Assembly (NCBI RefSeq): GCF_963678635.1
Contig: NC_087071.1
Span: forward strand, 37,659,858 to 37,723,857
Reading direction: 5' to 3'
Source of the DNA: Symsagittifera roscoffensis
Taxonomy: Eukaryota; Xenacoelomorpha; Acoela; Convolutidae
Length of the DNA: 64,000 nt
The notes beneath the pieces are model-generated. The model saw nothing but the letters and a program-made list of their open reading frames with translations. It had not been told where the DNA came from and ran no database searches. Both the position numbers and the translations under genes were made by a program. Position 1 is the stretch's first letter. Every line of letters starts with the position of its first letter. Below are positions 23,800 to 36,100 of the stretch, in pieces.

Positions 23800-25100
23800 A
23801 AAAAAATACTTCAATAGAATATATCTCTATTTTTGAAAATTTTGTTCTCATTTTATTCAAGAAAATGACACCAAAAAAGGTCCTTATTTTTACATACATC
23901 AAAGAAAAGACCCCAAATTAGAAACGAAAAGAACACAGAAAACTCAAGTTTGAGACAGGCTATGCTGAACTTCGGATACAACTTAAAAAATTTTTGTAAT
24001 AGAATGAATGAAATAAAACATTATTAACTGAACCGTCAAAATTAACTGCATACTGCAAAAACTTAAAAACAAAACCCCGTAAAAAAACCTTTGATAGCTT
24101 TTATTAAGCTCCGCATTTTCTTTTAAAAAACAAAAACTTTTGTTTCCATTTGAAACTTTTTTGAAGCAGAAGGCATAGCGCGCTGATTAAACAGTAGGCT
24201 TTTTTTGAAAAAAAAACGCCCAAAAATAAATGAGGCCTAATTTGTAAAATAAAGCTCAATTGTTGCACAGAAGTTTTTAGTGCAAAAACGTAGCAACAGT
24301 GTTTTTTAATATGGCCATTCTACAAAAAACGTTTTCTTGAAAAACTCAAGGTCACCTCATAAAAACTCTAGATACGCGCCTGTTCAATTCTCTGGCAAAT
24401 AGAATTGAAACTGTGGTGTCATTTTTGCTTTAATAGCGACATGATTAATCATAGAAAATGGAATCAATCTTGGAAAAATCTGGGCGAAGTTTTGATCAAA
24501 AAAGCATCCCATCTAAAACTTACTGGATCAAACTCCTATCATATCTTCCCTCCATCGAAGCTGAAAAGGGTGGAGTGATGTTTCATTTATCCAATTTAGT
24601 TGAAATATTGGACTGTGGCACATTCCGTTCAATGACAGATCTCGTCCCATTTTAATTTCAACATATTTCGTCTCATTTCAAAGCGTACACAGATTCCGTC
24701 CCACAAATTTCGATATGGGATGATAGGGTGTTGGATAAGGGACAAAATCTGTGTGGGACGAAATCTGTTAATTAAATCAATAGGACGAAATCTGTAGTAT
24801 ACGAAATATCGAAAAATTGAGCTTGGTGGTCAGCTCAGATAATCCGATGATCCGACAAAAAAGACTCACAGCAGATCAACTAGTCACCTTGCCTTAATTT
24901 CACGCCCCAACTGCTTAGGAAAAACATAAATAACCATAAGACACTACCGATCCAAGAAAAAATTCTATAATGATCAAGTGTTGATGAATTTATCCATAAT
25001 TTATCCCGTACTGTAAAAATTAATTTCCCTTGAGTCAATTAGCATACCAGACACAGAGTTGTAATTGTTTCATCCATATGTAACAGTTTGCAATTCCAAC
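23800..25100. other. No firm gene; short inverted motifs
   Basis: Contains the weak ORF listed at 24,458. 24,690-24,800 carries ACAGATTCCGTCCCA and its near-inverse TGGGACGAAATCTGT, which could form a hairpin. Otherwise AT-rich and featureless. Confidence 0.4.
24458..24655 (+). CDS. Unrecognised 65-codon ORF
   Basis: ATG-started frame beginning MESILEKSGRSFDQKSIPS and ending in DLVPF before a TAA. It has no recognised domain, signal peptide or good splice sites. It is just left of a cluster of short inverted motifs built on GGGACGAAATCTGT (24,690-24,800). Listed only for completeness. Confidence 0.12.
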   Translation: MESILEKSGRSFDQKSIPSKTYWIKLLSYLPSIEAEKGGVMFHLSNLVEILDCGTFRSMTDLVPF

Positions 25101-25104
25101 AAGA

Positions 25105-25632
25105 CCGCTCGTATCAGGGCAAAGCCCTGAAAGTTCCGACTGCCTTTTAAGGTCTGTGGAGCAATACTAAGATGAAAAATTTCAATGTAATAAAAAAAAT
25201 TTAAAAAAATTTTTGAAAAAATTTGAGATTTTATGTAAAAACATCCCTCCACACGTCATATTAAGTACAAAGTGATAGATTTTGCGCCTATTAACAAATC
25301 AATTATGGCATATAAGCTTCCTTGAACCAATTTGGAACGATTTCTAAGACGGATTAAATCTCGCTTACGCGTTAACAGCGCGAAATTTATCGCGCGTTAA
25401 CTGTCCCGAATTGGCCAAAATGGCAACCTTTAAACCCCCATAACTTTACGAAAAAATGATGACAGGTAAAATATCTTTTCAAATTTAAGCTCAGGACAAC
25501 AATAGCTTTCGAATGATATTTAAAAAATTCGTCAAAAACGGCTAGTTAAAAAGTCGAAATTTGTCTGAAGAAAAAAAAACCCACCCCGAGCACAAATATC
25601 CCGTTACTTTCGTATCGAAAGTCGGAACAATA
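25105..25632 (-). mobile_element. Stem-loop-ended nonautonomous repeat, copy 3
   Basis: Same family in reverse orientation: CAGGGCAAAGCCCTG near 25,117 and CTTTCGTATCGAAAGTCGG near 25,607-25,625. It keeps the TTAACAGCGCG block and the AAGTCGAAATTTGTCTGAAG shoulder. No ORF. Confidence 0.7.
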
Positions 25633-26970
25633 ACTAAAAAAATTAATAACATGGTAAAAATGTCGATGTGCAAAATAAAATTGCATTGAAGCAAAAGAGA
25701 TAAGTTTTATTTCGGTGTCGGCGGAATTTCATTGTTGCGGTTTTGATAGGCTGAAAAATTTTTTGTTCCAGTGACCGAGTCAACTTTATCTCTCCTACAC
25801 TGGATTGGGTTGGGGGAACTTTCACTTGGTCAGCTGTTCCAAATAAAATTTAAGCCAAAATTTGAATATGCTTTATCGCTCAATGCAAATTGAATTGACA
25901 TAAGATAAAAAATAAACGGTAGATCTTAAAGCATCACCTGTCAATTTTTCAAATTTATAGGAGAAATTGAGAAGATCATGTCTATCTTTGTTTACAAAGA
26001 ATGATAAGACTAATTTCGCGGCAGGTTATGACGCTCAACCCAAAAAGCCACTGAGTGATAGCAAAAAAAACTCAAAATTCATTAGCATTATATTCGCAGC
26101 TGAAAAGTTACACAATAAACGACCTTGAAGTTGTCAAATGCTTGAGAAAAATCAAAACACTCGTTTTTTATACGGCTATTGCACTTCGCTGATAACGCTA
26201 CGAGGCTCATTCAAACGACTGTCACATTCAAGTTGTCAGAAAACCTACTAAAGAACACCAAAAACTATGCTATCTGTTTTAATTTTGTTTTCTGATTTCT
26301 TAAAACAAAAGTTTGAAAAGTTTTTTCTGCGCTGCTTTTTTTTATCTACTAAAGCTCAATTTCGAGGACAAAGTGGATTTTAAAAAAGGTTCCAATTTTT
26401 ATTTCAAGCAATTCGTGCATGTCAAAATGAAAGATTTATCACATATCGTTAATGAATTCAAGACCCTGAGCTCAATTACAATCACAACAGAATTGCTTTT
26501 TGAATTGTTACAGCACAAAACATGGTTTATAATTACATCTACTATGAATAAATGCTTTCCTCTTAAAGCAACTTCAATTACCAAAATCCTGGTCTGGGAT
26601 TTGAGGAAAATTTAAAATTTTGATTGAAATCACTGCTTGCCAGAAATTATTTTTTAAATACATCGTATAAAAAAGTACAAAACGAATACTCTAGAATTTG
26701 TTGTAGAATTTGTTGTAAATCGATTCAGCAAGATCGTAAAATTTTGCAAACAAATCAAACATGCGCCAATATTTGAGTTAGTTTTCGGTTATTAGCTCCT
26801 TTTTTCAATTTTTTTGTCAGTTTAAAACTTAAAGCGGAATTTAATCATAAACATGATTAAAACAATTTAATCTAATCCTCTCTTTCATGAAGTTTTGCGA
26901 CAAGGTATTGCATCACACCCCCTTGTCAGATTTCATACGCGTCCTGTTCTCTCTATGCACCCCCCTTCGC
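25633..26970. other. 3' flank of the two-transmembrane gene, no other gene seen
   Basis: AT-rich. It should contain the 3' UTR and poly(A) site of the gene ending at 26,972. The frame at 26,313-26,615 is unrecognised and its start is unsupported. Confidence 0.4.
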
Positions 26971-26971
26971 C

Positions 26972-27118
26972 TCAATCGAATCCTATGCCCCCAATGTTGT
27001 GTTCCTGCTGTTCGGCTCTCTGCATGTCTCGCTCCCGCTCCTCCTCCACGATCAAGTCCGTGAATCTTTTCCTCACCCAACGGGGAGCCTTGCTAAGACT
27101 GTCCCTCTCCTGGCGCAC
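26972..27118 (-). CDS. Exon 6: C-terminal exon of the two-transmembrane gene
   Basis: Codes for residues 278-325 and the TGA stop. The acceptor follows a good pyrimidine tract (TTTCCCCCCTTCCAG). The peptide carries APRWVRKRFTDLI, then a charged EEERERD helix and ends NIGGIGFD. Local GC is high compared with both flanks. No polyadenylation signal could be assigned with confidence in the 3' flank. Confidence 0.8.
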   Translation of the reverse strand: MRQERDSLSKAPRWVRKRFTDLIVEEERERDMQRAEQQEHNIGGIGFD

Positions 27119-30100
27119 CTGGAAGGGGGGAAATTTTACAACTAAATCAGTCTGAAAACTTTTCACGCACTTTTGAAAAGATTGAAAGCTCGGTTTTTTT
27201 TTCAGTGTTAAGTTTTTCATCTAACCGCTTGTTTTTTTGGCGGTGGGGAGCGGGGGGATTGGGGGGGGGGGCAGTTGTGAAGCAAAGTCTTAAGTGAAAA
27301 TAAGATCCTCAAAACAAATTAAAAAATTATTCTATTATTTTAACATGAAATATTGATTATAAAATCAAGTAAAAGACTGCTCGTATCAGGGCGAAGCCCT
27401 GAATTTTCCGACTGCCTTTTAAGGTTTATGGAGCAGTAATAACATTTAAAAAAATTGAATGAAATAAAATAAAATGAAAGTTTTTTTTCTAAAGTTTGAA
27501 ATGTTTCAAACCCCCACAAAATCATCCCACCACACGCCATATAAAGTACAAAAAGATAGATTTCGTATTTCGTTCCTTGTAACAAATCAATCATGGCAAA
27601 CAAGATTCGTTCAACAAATTTGGAACGATTTATAGGACGGAGTAAATCTCCGCTTACGCGTTAATAGCGCGAATTATATCGCGCGTTAATTGTCCCAAAT
27701 TGGTCAAAATGGCAATCTTTAAACCCTCATAACTTTACGAAAAATGATCATAGGTGAAATATCTTTTCAAATTTAAGCTCAGGACAACAATACCTTTTGA
27801 ATGATATAAAAATTCCGTCAAAAAAGGCTAGTTAAAAAGTCGAAATTTGTCTGAAGAAAAAAACCCACCCCGAGCACAAATATTCCGTTATTTCGTATCG
27901 AAAGTCGGAACAATAAATTATTAATCACTTTTATCTAACAATCTGTGCCTTATATGTTATAATATCCAGAAGAAAAAATTTTGAAACACGATTACTTTGA
28001 TTTAATTTTATCCAGAAAGACATAGAATATGATGGGTGAATGCCCAAAAATTTTAAAAGCCTCCATTAATTATTTCTCCTTCTGACGCTACCCTGCAAGG
28101 TTCACTCAATGAAACATCTTGAAAAACTTTTTTTATCATATCTGCACAATAAATTTTAAAGACTTCCCTGTTTTTTTGCAGAAGTCAATATGTGGAAAAA
28201 TATTTGAAGAAAATTCGAAAATTTGTATTACCTGTTGGTGGAACTTGTCGAGGTGGTGCAACACTAGTTCTATGCTCGCCTCACTCATCGAAGACTGCAG
28301 CTGCACTTGCACGGACCTAGAAACCCACACACACTAATTACACTGAACATCTCAAGTGTTTTACACCCAAGGTGGCGCTAACATATCAAAAAAGTAATTT
28401 TACTTCTGTAAAAGTGAAGTTTCGCGGCTTATCTCTCTATAATGCTCGCTTTACTTGCTCAAAACTGAACTGAACTTAAAGCCAAACTTTGTCATTACTG
28501 CAACTATTTTTTAAAATTTTCTTGTCCTTCCAATCACGACTGCATGGGCTTTAATTCGACTCATCCGATGATTCTTTGTGGCAACTGATTTTCGTAAGGT
28601 GACAACTTGCAAGAAAAGATAATTGCAAAAAGTACAACTCGTGTAAATTATCTAATAGGATGACTCGCAAAACGCGATATTTCGCAAATAAATGGTAAGA
28701 TTTTTACTTAATTAACCTTAAACTAAGAACCGTAATCCCCCACTAAATATCCGTTGAGTTTATACTTAATTCTAAACAAGTAATTGGGAGAGACAAGAGT
28801 CTTTTTGTTCGTTTAACACCAAAAATTGATTCGAAAAATTGAATGCATTTATTGGTAAAACATCATTTAGTTTCAAAACAATTTCCTACTTATTTCTACA
28901 GGAAGATATTATACGTGGAACTCTACAAAAATATCCACATTTCAAACCAGCTGTATTGAACCAGTTCAACAATGCGATAAATGGAAATCAGAAAACCAAT
29001 AATTCGGTCGAAGAATCGCATAGAGCTATATAATAAGTAAAGGAGTATGTCATCCCACTCAAAGTTCCTTAACCAAATACGGAAGGAGCAAACTTTAACC
29101 GTAATTTGCTTTCTTCGGTTCAAATCCGAGAAAGCCTTACAAATGTCCTAAATATGAACTGTTGCAACAAAAGATATCATAAAGTCCTAAAAATTTTCTA
29201 TAAAAAAATCTAATTATGCAGCTGAATTTTCTTTCAATTACCTTTGATCAGTAAAGTCCCTTTATATCAAAAAAACTCTAGACGCCTGAAAGGCTTTGAA
29301 GTTTTATCGCTTTTTTGTTTCACATTTAGGTTAAAGGAAAACTTAAATTTTCCGAGTTTTTAACGAGTTGTCTTTATTTGCGAGTTGTCTTTTTCTTAAG
29401 AGTTTTTGAATTTTCTTCAAGTTGCCTTTTGTTGCGAGTTGTCGCGGTACCCCTGATTTTATGTGGAAAACAAAAAAAAACAACCGAATACAAATTTCGG
29501 TCCTCCCCATTTTCAGAACAAAACAAATTGGAACAAAAAGTTGGAGCGAAGTGAAATTAGAGAACCAACAAATCTCAGTTTGTACTAAGATCTAAAACAG
29601 TATATATTGTAGTCGGTAACAAAGGAGCCTTATCTGCATGTCGCATCTCGTTTGATAAACTTCCCTTTTCATCTGCGAGGTCATTTGACATTTCATTTGG
29701 GCAAACGTTGGACGTACTACACCATATGAGAGCATAACTTCAGATTTTTTTAACTACCCCCTTCCCCTCCCCTTGCAAAAGAGGTTGATTCGCTACTTCG
29801 CTACTAGGTCCAAAATCTATATATGATTAATCGTTGAATTATCTTTTATAGGGATGGCAGTTCGGTTCAAGGCACCATAGGGGGGGATAGTAAAAGAGAT
29901 CTTACTCTTCACTATCACATCAAGAATTAACCGATCTCCTTTTAAATGTACAGGAGATTCCAAATAATGATATAGGAGCAACTAGCCAGTCAAGAAGTAA
30001 ACGCACGAAGTGTCTGATCAAATTTCTCGATAAGCATGACAACAAACTCGATAAGCATGGCCACATGGGTTGAGGTCCGCGACTTTTGTCCAGACATTCG

Positions 30101-33100
30101 CGGCCAAAAGTAGCCATTCATACGCTTTAGCAACCAAAATTATCAGTAGCATTTTTCGCGATCAAGGCGGAGATGGCGCAAACCGACTTTTGCAACCTTT
30201 ATTTGATATTTCCTGACTTTCGCTACCAAATCTTACAACTTGCAATTTTCAACGACGAAGATTGAGACGGGGCGACCCAGGGAAAAGCGCAATTCACAAG
30301 CGTTGTAATCCGGAGCACTAATGTCACAAGAAATCGCTCAGAAAAAAAATTAATCATAAGATTTTTTCTTGTTTCTGAAAATACGAAGCTTCCATATTGA
30401 TGTATAAGAATTTCTTCTGTTAAGGACTTTTCTTCAGTAGGATATTGCTTCTCGAATTTTTGAGATCAATCCAATCAGATTAATTCTTTTTTTTTGTTTA
30501 GACTTTCACAGTTGCGCCAATTGGAACCTGATATAAACTACATTTTATGATTGGATAAATTAGATTTTTTACCACTGTAAAGTATTTAATATTAACCAAT
30601 CATGATCCATCTAACTAACAACCCACTTATTTGTAAGTGCTGAAATTACTTGTAATTTCAGCACCAGAGAGATTTGAATTTAACTTAGAAATTAGTTGCC
30701 TCTCCAAAGGAACTTCAGCAGCCGCAATAAACCAGTATACCCTAGATCTATTGAGCCTAGCAGAGACTAGTTAAACAACCTGAGACTAGATAGTATAAGA
30801 GTAAGATTAGGATCGGTATTAGACTAAGAAGTTGCACGAATCTACGTTGACACACTTTCAAGACGAACCTATTTCTGGGATACCGCAGTCCCATGTGGAT
30901 CAGAAAATAGCCACAATGTAGTACAACTGAACCCTGATGAAGATACCCAAATATTGACCTACAATCAATTGGAATATATTCAAAATCCGATATCCAACAT
31001 CACATTAGAACACAACAATTCCAACAATTATTAACACAAATGGACACTATACAAAGACAATCAATTGACCAAAACTTACGCAAACTTGCCGAAACCGCAG
31101 GATTTGCAGACATCTATACGCAAGACTATAGCGGATATTTTAAAGACATTAAAGACTATATATATCTAAACGGTGAAAAATACCGACCACAAGATATCCC
31201 ACCTTTAAATATTTTTAGCTTTGTTACACTCAAAAATGAAATTCTTGATTTTCTAGGATGGCCCTATTACATCTTAGAAAAACTAACTATTTTATACGCA
31301 ATGTTTAACTTTATAGGATTTCTTTTTTCACTCTTAAAAGGAATCTACAACACATGCGCTATACACACACAAGTAAATAGACAAGCAAGTGTAGCACGCA
31401 TACTATTTGCAGGATTTTTGGGAATTTTTTCATCATAAATAAACAAAATTCTTTTAGACGCACAAATAAAAGAATACAACACAAAAATAGCAACAAGACA
31501 GAACACATATGACGAAGAACATAACAATGTAGACATAACGCCTACAGCACCACAGTTACCACCCCTACCACATAACCATCCATTATCACTAGTCCCACGA
31601 AATTTTCGAAATTTAGCAATAACACATAATCAAAATTTTAGACCAACCATATCACAAAGTCCCATTCAACATATAATGACACACCATTCACTAGATGAAA
31701 ATACATATGAACAAATTATAGAACAACCCCATACCACCACTTTTCAGTCTCAAAATAACAATTTTTTTAGCCCACGATGAGCCGACAACTTGGATCCCTA
31801 CACCGCTCAAATTCCCACCCAACCAACCTCAACATTCCAATTACAATAATTCCACTTTTTGCTTTCCCGCCACCCGATTTCCCAACCAATAATATAACAT
31901 CAGGCATGAATTCAGACACTAATTCACATATCTCAGTTTTATACTCCATTTCACAACTCAATAACCCAAATATTGAAACCCCTGATGAATTTGCAGACTC
32001 TGAACCATCTCCATCCAATAATTTTCAAACCAACCCCTCAGTTTTTTCAAAACCCCCTTTTTAACCAATCCCACCAAATAACCCACTACCATCCATTTCT
32101 ACACCCTCTTATGCTTCACAAGTCACCCCAACCTACTCTTCACTTCATTCAGACCGATCATCCAATTCTCCAGACACCCCCCAAATCTCCCAAGAACTAG
32201 ATAATTTTATCACCCTACAACAACAACCCTTCCACCTTGACACCCCCACTATAAACCAGATTTCATCCATAATAGAATCATCAAACCCACCTACTCCTAC
32301 ACCCTCTTCAGCTTATACCGCATCATTAGCACCATCATCCACATCCACCGAATCATCAATTAGCACTAATAGAGCTTACCGCACTTTCAAAAGAAAATTC
32401 CCAAACCATCCATTTCCAACAAAACCATAAACAGCCCGTGAATATATTAATCATCCAAATCACACTAACACGAAAGATTTTTTAGCCATCACCTTACCCT
32501 CATTTCCACAGTATACTTTGAATACCCCTAACGACACTAACGACACACGTAGTTTTGTAGATGAACAAGTTTTAATGCCTACACTTCATTGGACATCATA
32601 TTATCATTTTACTAACCCCCTTTGCCTACCTTTATCTAATACTCACATCGATATAGAAAGAAATCAAGATATGCTATATCGACTCACTACACAACTAACA
32701 CATAGACAATTTACTTATATAGGATATAAAAAGTCACTAAAAACATACACTGCACCCCGAGCTAACGAATATACGCTAGAATATTACGATCATAACATCA
32801 TCCGAGCTAACCAAGACCAATTTTTAGATGATGACCGTTTCGCTAACCCACAAATCACAGAAAAATTCTTCATCAAAACACCATATGTATTTACACTCAA
32901 TATATTTGATCGCAAATTCGATCACATCATTTCTGAAGCACTAACCGACACACAAGCTTACGAAAGTTTTAAAGAAAATTTTCAATTATTTTCACTAACC
33001 TTTCATTTTCTTGCACCACATGAACGAGATTTGCACTGCTCACACGACATTATGTTACGCACTAAACAAACCCACATATATACATATTATCGCTTCATAC

Positions 33101-36100
33101 AAAATCACTTTGATCTACACACTCCATCAAGACAACCACACCACCGTTTTCAATTTATTAACTCTAAATACACTTCACCATTTTTTCTTAACTTCACATA
33201 TTGCATCAAAGATACTAACCTTCACGGTATTCTTCGCAATTATGATCCCATAACCCAAATGTATATTTTTTGTCCCATCACGAAGACCTTCAACGCAGAA
33301 GAATCCAGACCCTTCCTTATCCCACATGAATTTATTCAACCTATAGAAATCCCGATATTAGAATTCATCCACAACACTAAATACAATCACAAATTATATA
33401 ATCTCATCCAAAACACACCTTATGAGTTTGCAGTTGGCACTGAAGAACTAAAAACCATTAAAGCACTTCAATTGCTTTGGCCACTGCTTCAAACTAAAAA
33501 CATCCTTCGCATACTAGCAAAATTACTAACTAATTCCGACATAATACACGACATCTTCCCCCACGGTTTTTTCCCCGACGACTAACAGTAAGTATAATTT
33601 ATACATATTCTTAACTAATAAATTCAAATTAAAAAACTAACTATTCTTTATCCATGTCTTATTTAGATTTTTAGTCTTCATCCCACGATCATCTGCAAAA
33701 TACACAAAAGAAAAATAAAAAATAGAAAACTTCTTCAAATTGTTCAAAACTCTATTAATATTTTGCACCAGCTAAATTAAATAAAATTCATACCAATGTA
33801 GTAAATTAATTTATAAATTGTTTCCCCACAAGCAGTAAATCTCATAATAATGAAAATTTGTAACTTAATTTTTCCCAAAAACTAGCAGTAAAATTGAAAT
33901 TCTATGTAGTAAATTGATAAAACGAAAATGCAGTACTAACCTTTTGATATTTCTATTCACTCGCACAAAAATTCTATCCAAACTCGCACAGCTCGCACAC
34001 GAAGAATTGTTTAAATAATGAATTTCAGTTTCAAGCTTTCACACTCAACAACTCTAACACACGATAACACGTTTCTAACTTTCCTTTAACCCGGTTGGAA
34101 AGGAATTATATACTAAACAAAACTAACCAATGCAGCTTACTAAACACCACAAATCATAGAATAACAGCATGACTAAGAAAAGGAAACCAACGGTACCCAA
34201 ACCGGATTAACCCAGTTTAAAACTGGATAATTTATTCTTTTGAAGACTATTATAAAGTCTAAGAAAGAAATAATAAAACACAAAAAAGTCGAAAGACAAA
34301 CCCATACCAAAAACAATTTGATTTTTGGAAAAAGGACACAACCAACGAAACATAAGAAAAACCACAATAAACCCAACATAAAACGTTATCACATAACAGG
34401 ACCTCTCACAGAAACCGCACGAAATCATACTCCCACTCCTGGCCTAACCCACCAGAGAGGACGTCCTGAGCATGCTCTATAGCCGGCCTAACCCACCGCG
34501 CTACATCCACGCTTTGTGACCACACTCCTATTTTTAATAAGAGGTACTCAAGGGTGAGTAACTCTTCAAAATAACCGAACTAAAACAAAAAGCTTTTGTG
34601 AAAACAACTAACCAAAATCATAATTAAAACACCAAACTAATAAAAAATTTATAAAATGTAAATTACACCTTGCAGTATATAGATCAGCATACAACACCAA
34701 AGACGAACATCCAAAGACAAAATGACCCCACTACACTCGAAAATAATGGCCAACCACAATCAATATGCCGCCCACAATCACAACTCAAAGGATTTAGAGT
34801 ACGACTTGACTTCGCAGAAAAGGACTTCATTGAACTAGACCAATGACCACCTCGATGTTCAAGTATACGTACAGATCCGAGTAACCAGGCATCCCCTCCA
34901 CTCACAATCTCCACGCCATTCCCAGACAAGGTCAACCCAAAAGAAGTTCTCTACACGAAACAGAAAAACCTGTCATAGCCAACCATTCTGAAATCAGATT
35001 TGAGTTTGTTGCGAAAACCTAGTCGTTGTCATGAGAAGACACAGCGATTGAACCTGGAACTTCTCTAACAAGAGAACCCAGAAGACTTATGATGTTCACC
35101 AAATACCAACGTCCATCATCCATCCTTTGAATTGCAGAAAGACTATTCTAAAAAACTCTGTAAACCCGGATGGGTGGAACCTGATATAAACTACATTTTA
35201 TGATTGGATAAATTAGATATTTTATACGCAATGTTTAACTTTATACGATTTCTTTTTTCACTCTTAAAAGGAATCTACAACACATGCGCTATATACACAC
35301 AAGTAAATAGACAAGCAAGTGTAGCACGCATACTATTTGCAGGATTTTTTGGAATTTTTTCATCATCAATAAACAAAATTCTTTTAGACGCACAAATAAA
35401 AGAATGCAACACAAAAATAGCAACAAGACAGAACACATATGACGAAGAACATAACAATGTAGACATAACGCCTACAGCACCACAGTTACCACCCCTACCA
35501 CATAACCATCCATTATCACTAGTCCCACGAAATTTTCGAAATTTAGCAATAACACATAATCCAAATTTTAGACCAACCATATCACAAAGTCCCATTCAAC
35601 ATATAATGACACACCATTCACTAGATGAAAATACATATGAACAAATTATAGAACAACCCCAAGACCCATTTAATGTGCAACTTTATATCAACAATTTGTC
35701 GACAGAATTTTGGTAATTACAGACATTCGCGACCCTTGGCACGAACTTCACGACTGTTTAACCAGACTTTGGCAACTTTACCCCTCCAGACTTTATCGAG
35801 CAAACTTTGGTTTGTGGAACGACTTTTGAATTTTTGACACTTTGGAGCAATTTTGAGCGGTAGAGAATTTAAGCTACTTTGTTTGTGGAATCCAAAACAG
35901 CAAAGAAGATCAAAGAAAAATAGCAATGTTGCGGATTCCGCGGCAAATCTGATTTCGGCCTGTTACGAAATCCGCTTACAATTCAACAAACGCACAGTTT
36001 GGCCCGTAATGAATCTTGATCCACGACCCGGGCACGTTAAAAAAATGTTGCTTTGGGTCAATTTTATTGCAACGCCCAGTAAGATTTGTCTATTAATTAT

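Larger units (their letters stand above)
30522..35712 (+). mobile_element. A/C-rich env-bearing retroelement fossil in intron 4
   Basis: The plus strand from about 30,840 to 33,600 is very poor in G, unlike the surroundings. A left LTR-like region (30,522 to about 30,850) precedes an env-like C-terminal part (about 30,910-31,780) with a long hydrophobic anchor (31,260-31,340). A Pro/Ser/Thr/Asn-rich region follows (31,780-32,430), then a long open frame (to 33,585) and a non-coding tail. A 44-bp direct repeat (TGGAACCTGATATAAACTAC at its start) occurs at 30,522 and 35,175. A 442-bp piece of the env part (31,289-31,730) is repeated at 35,219-35,660. No gag, reverse transcriptase or integrase is seen. 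The element is incomplete, with a few breaks, and antisense to the host gene. Confidence 0.55.

Noticed and set aside
28436-28465. Second LINE 3' tail (ACTGAACTGAACT)
   Set aside because: The preceding sequence does not resemble the LINE end at 18.7 kb; a short simple repeat is the better reading.
34437-34520. tRNA-like or SINE-like sequence (minus strand GTAGCGCGGTGGGTTAGG)
   Set aside because: It resembles an A-box, but no matching B-box follows at the right distance and no cloverleaf can be drawn.
35040-35095. B-box-like AGGTTCAATCGC on the minus strand
   Set aside because: There is no A-box at the expected spacing; too weak to call a tRNA or SINE.
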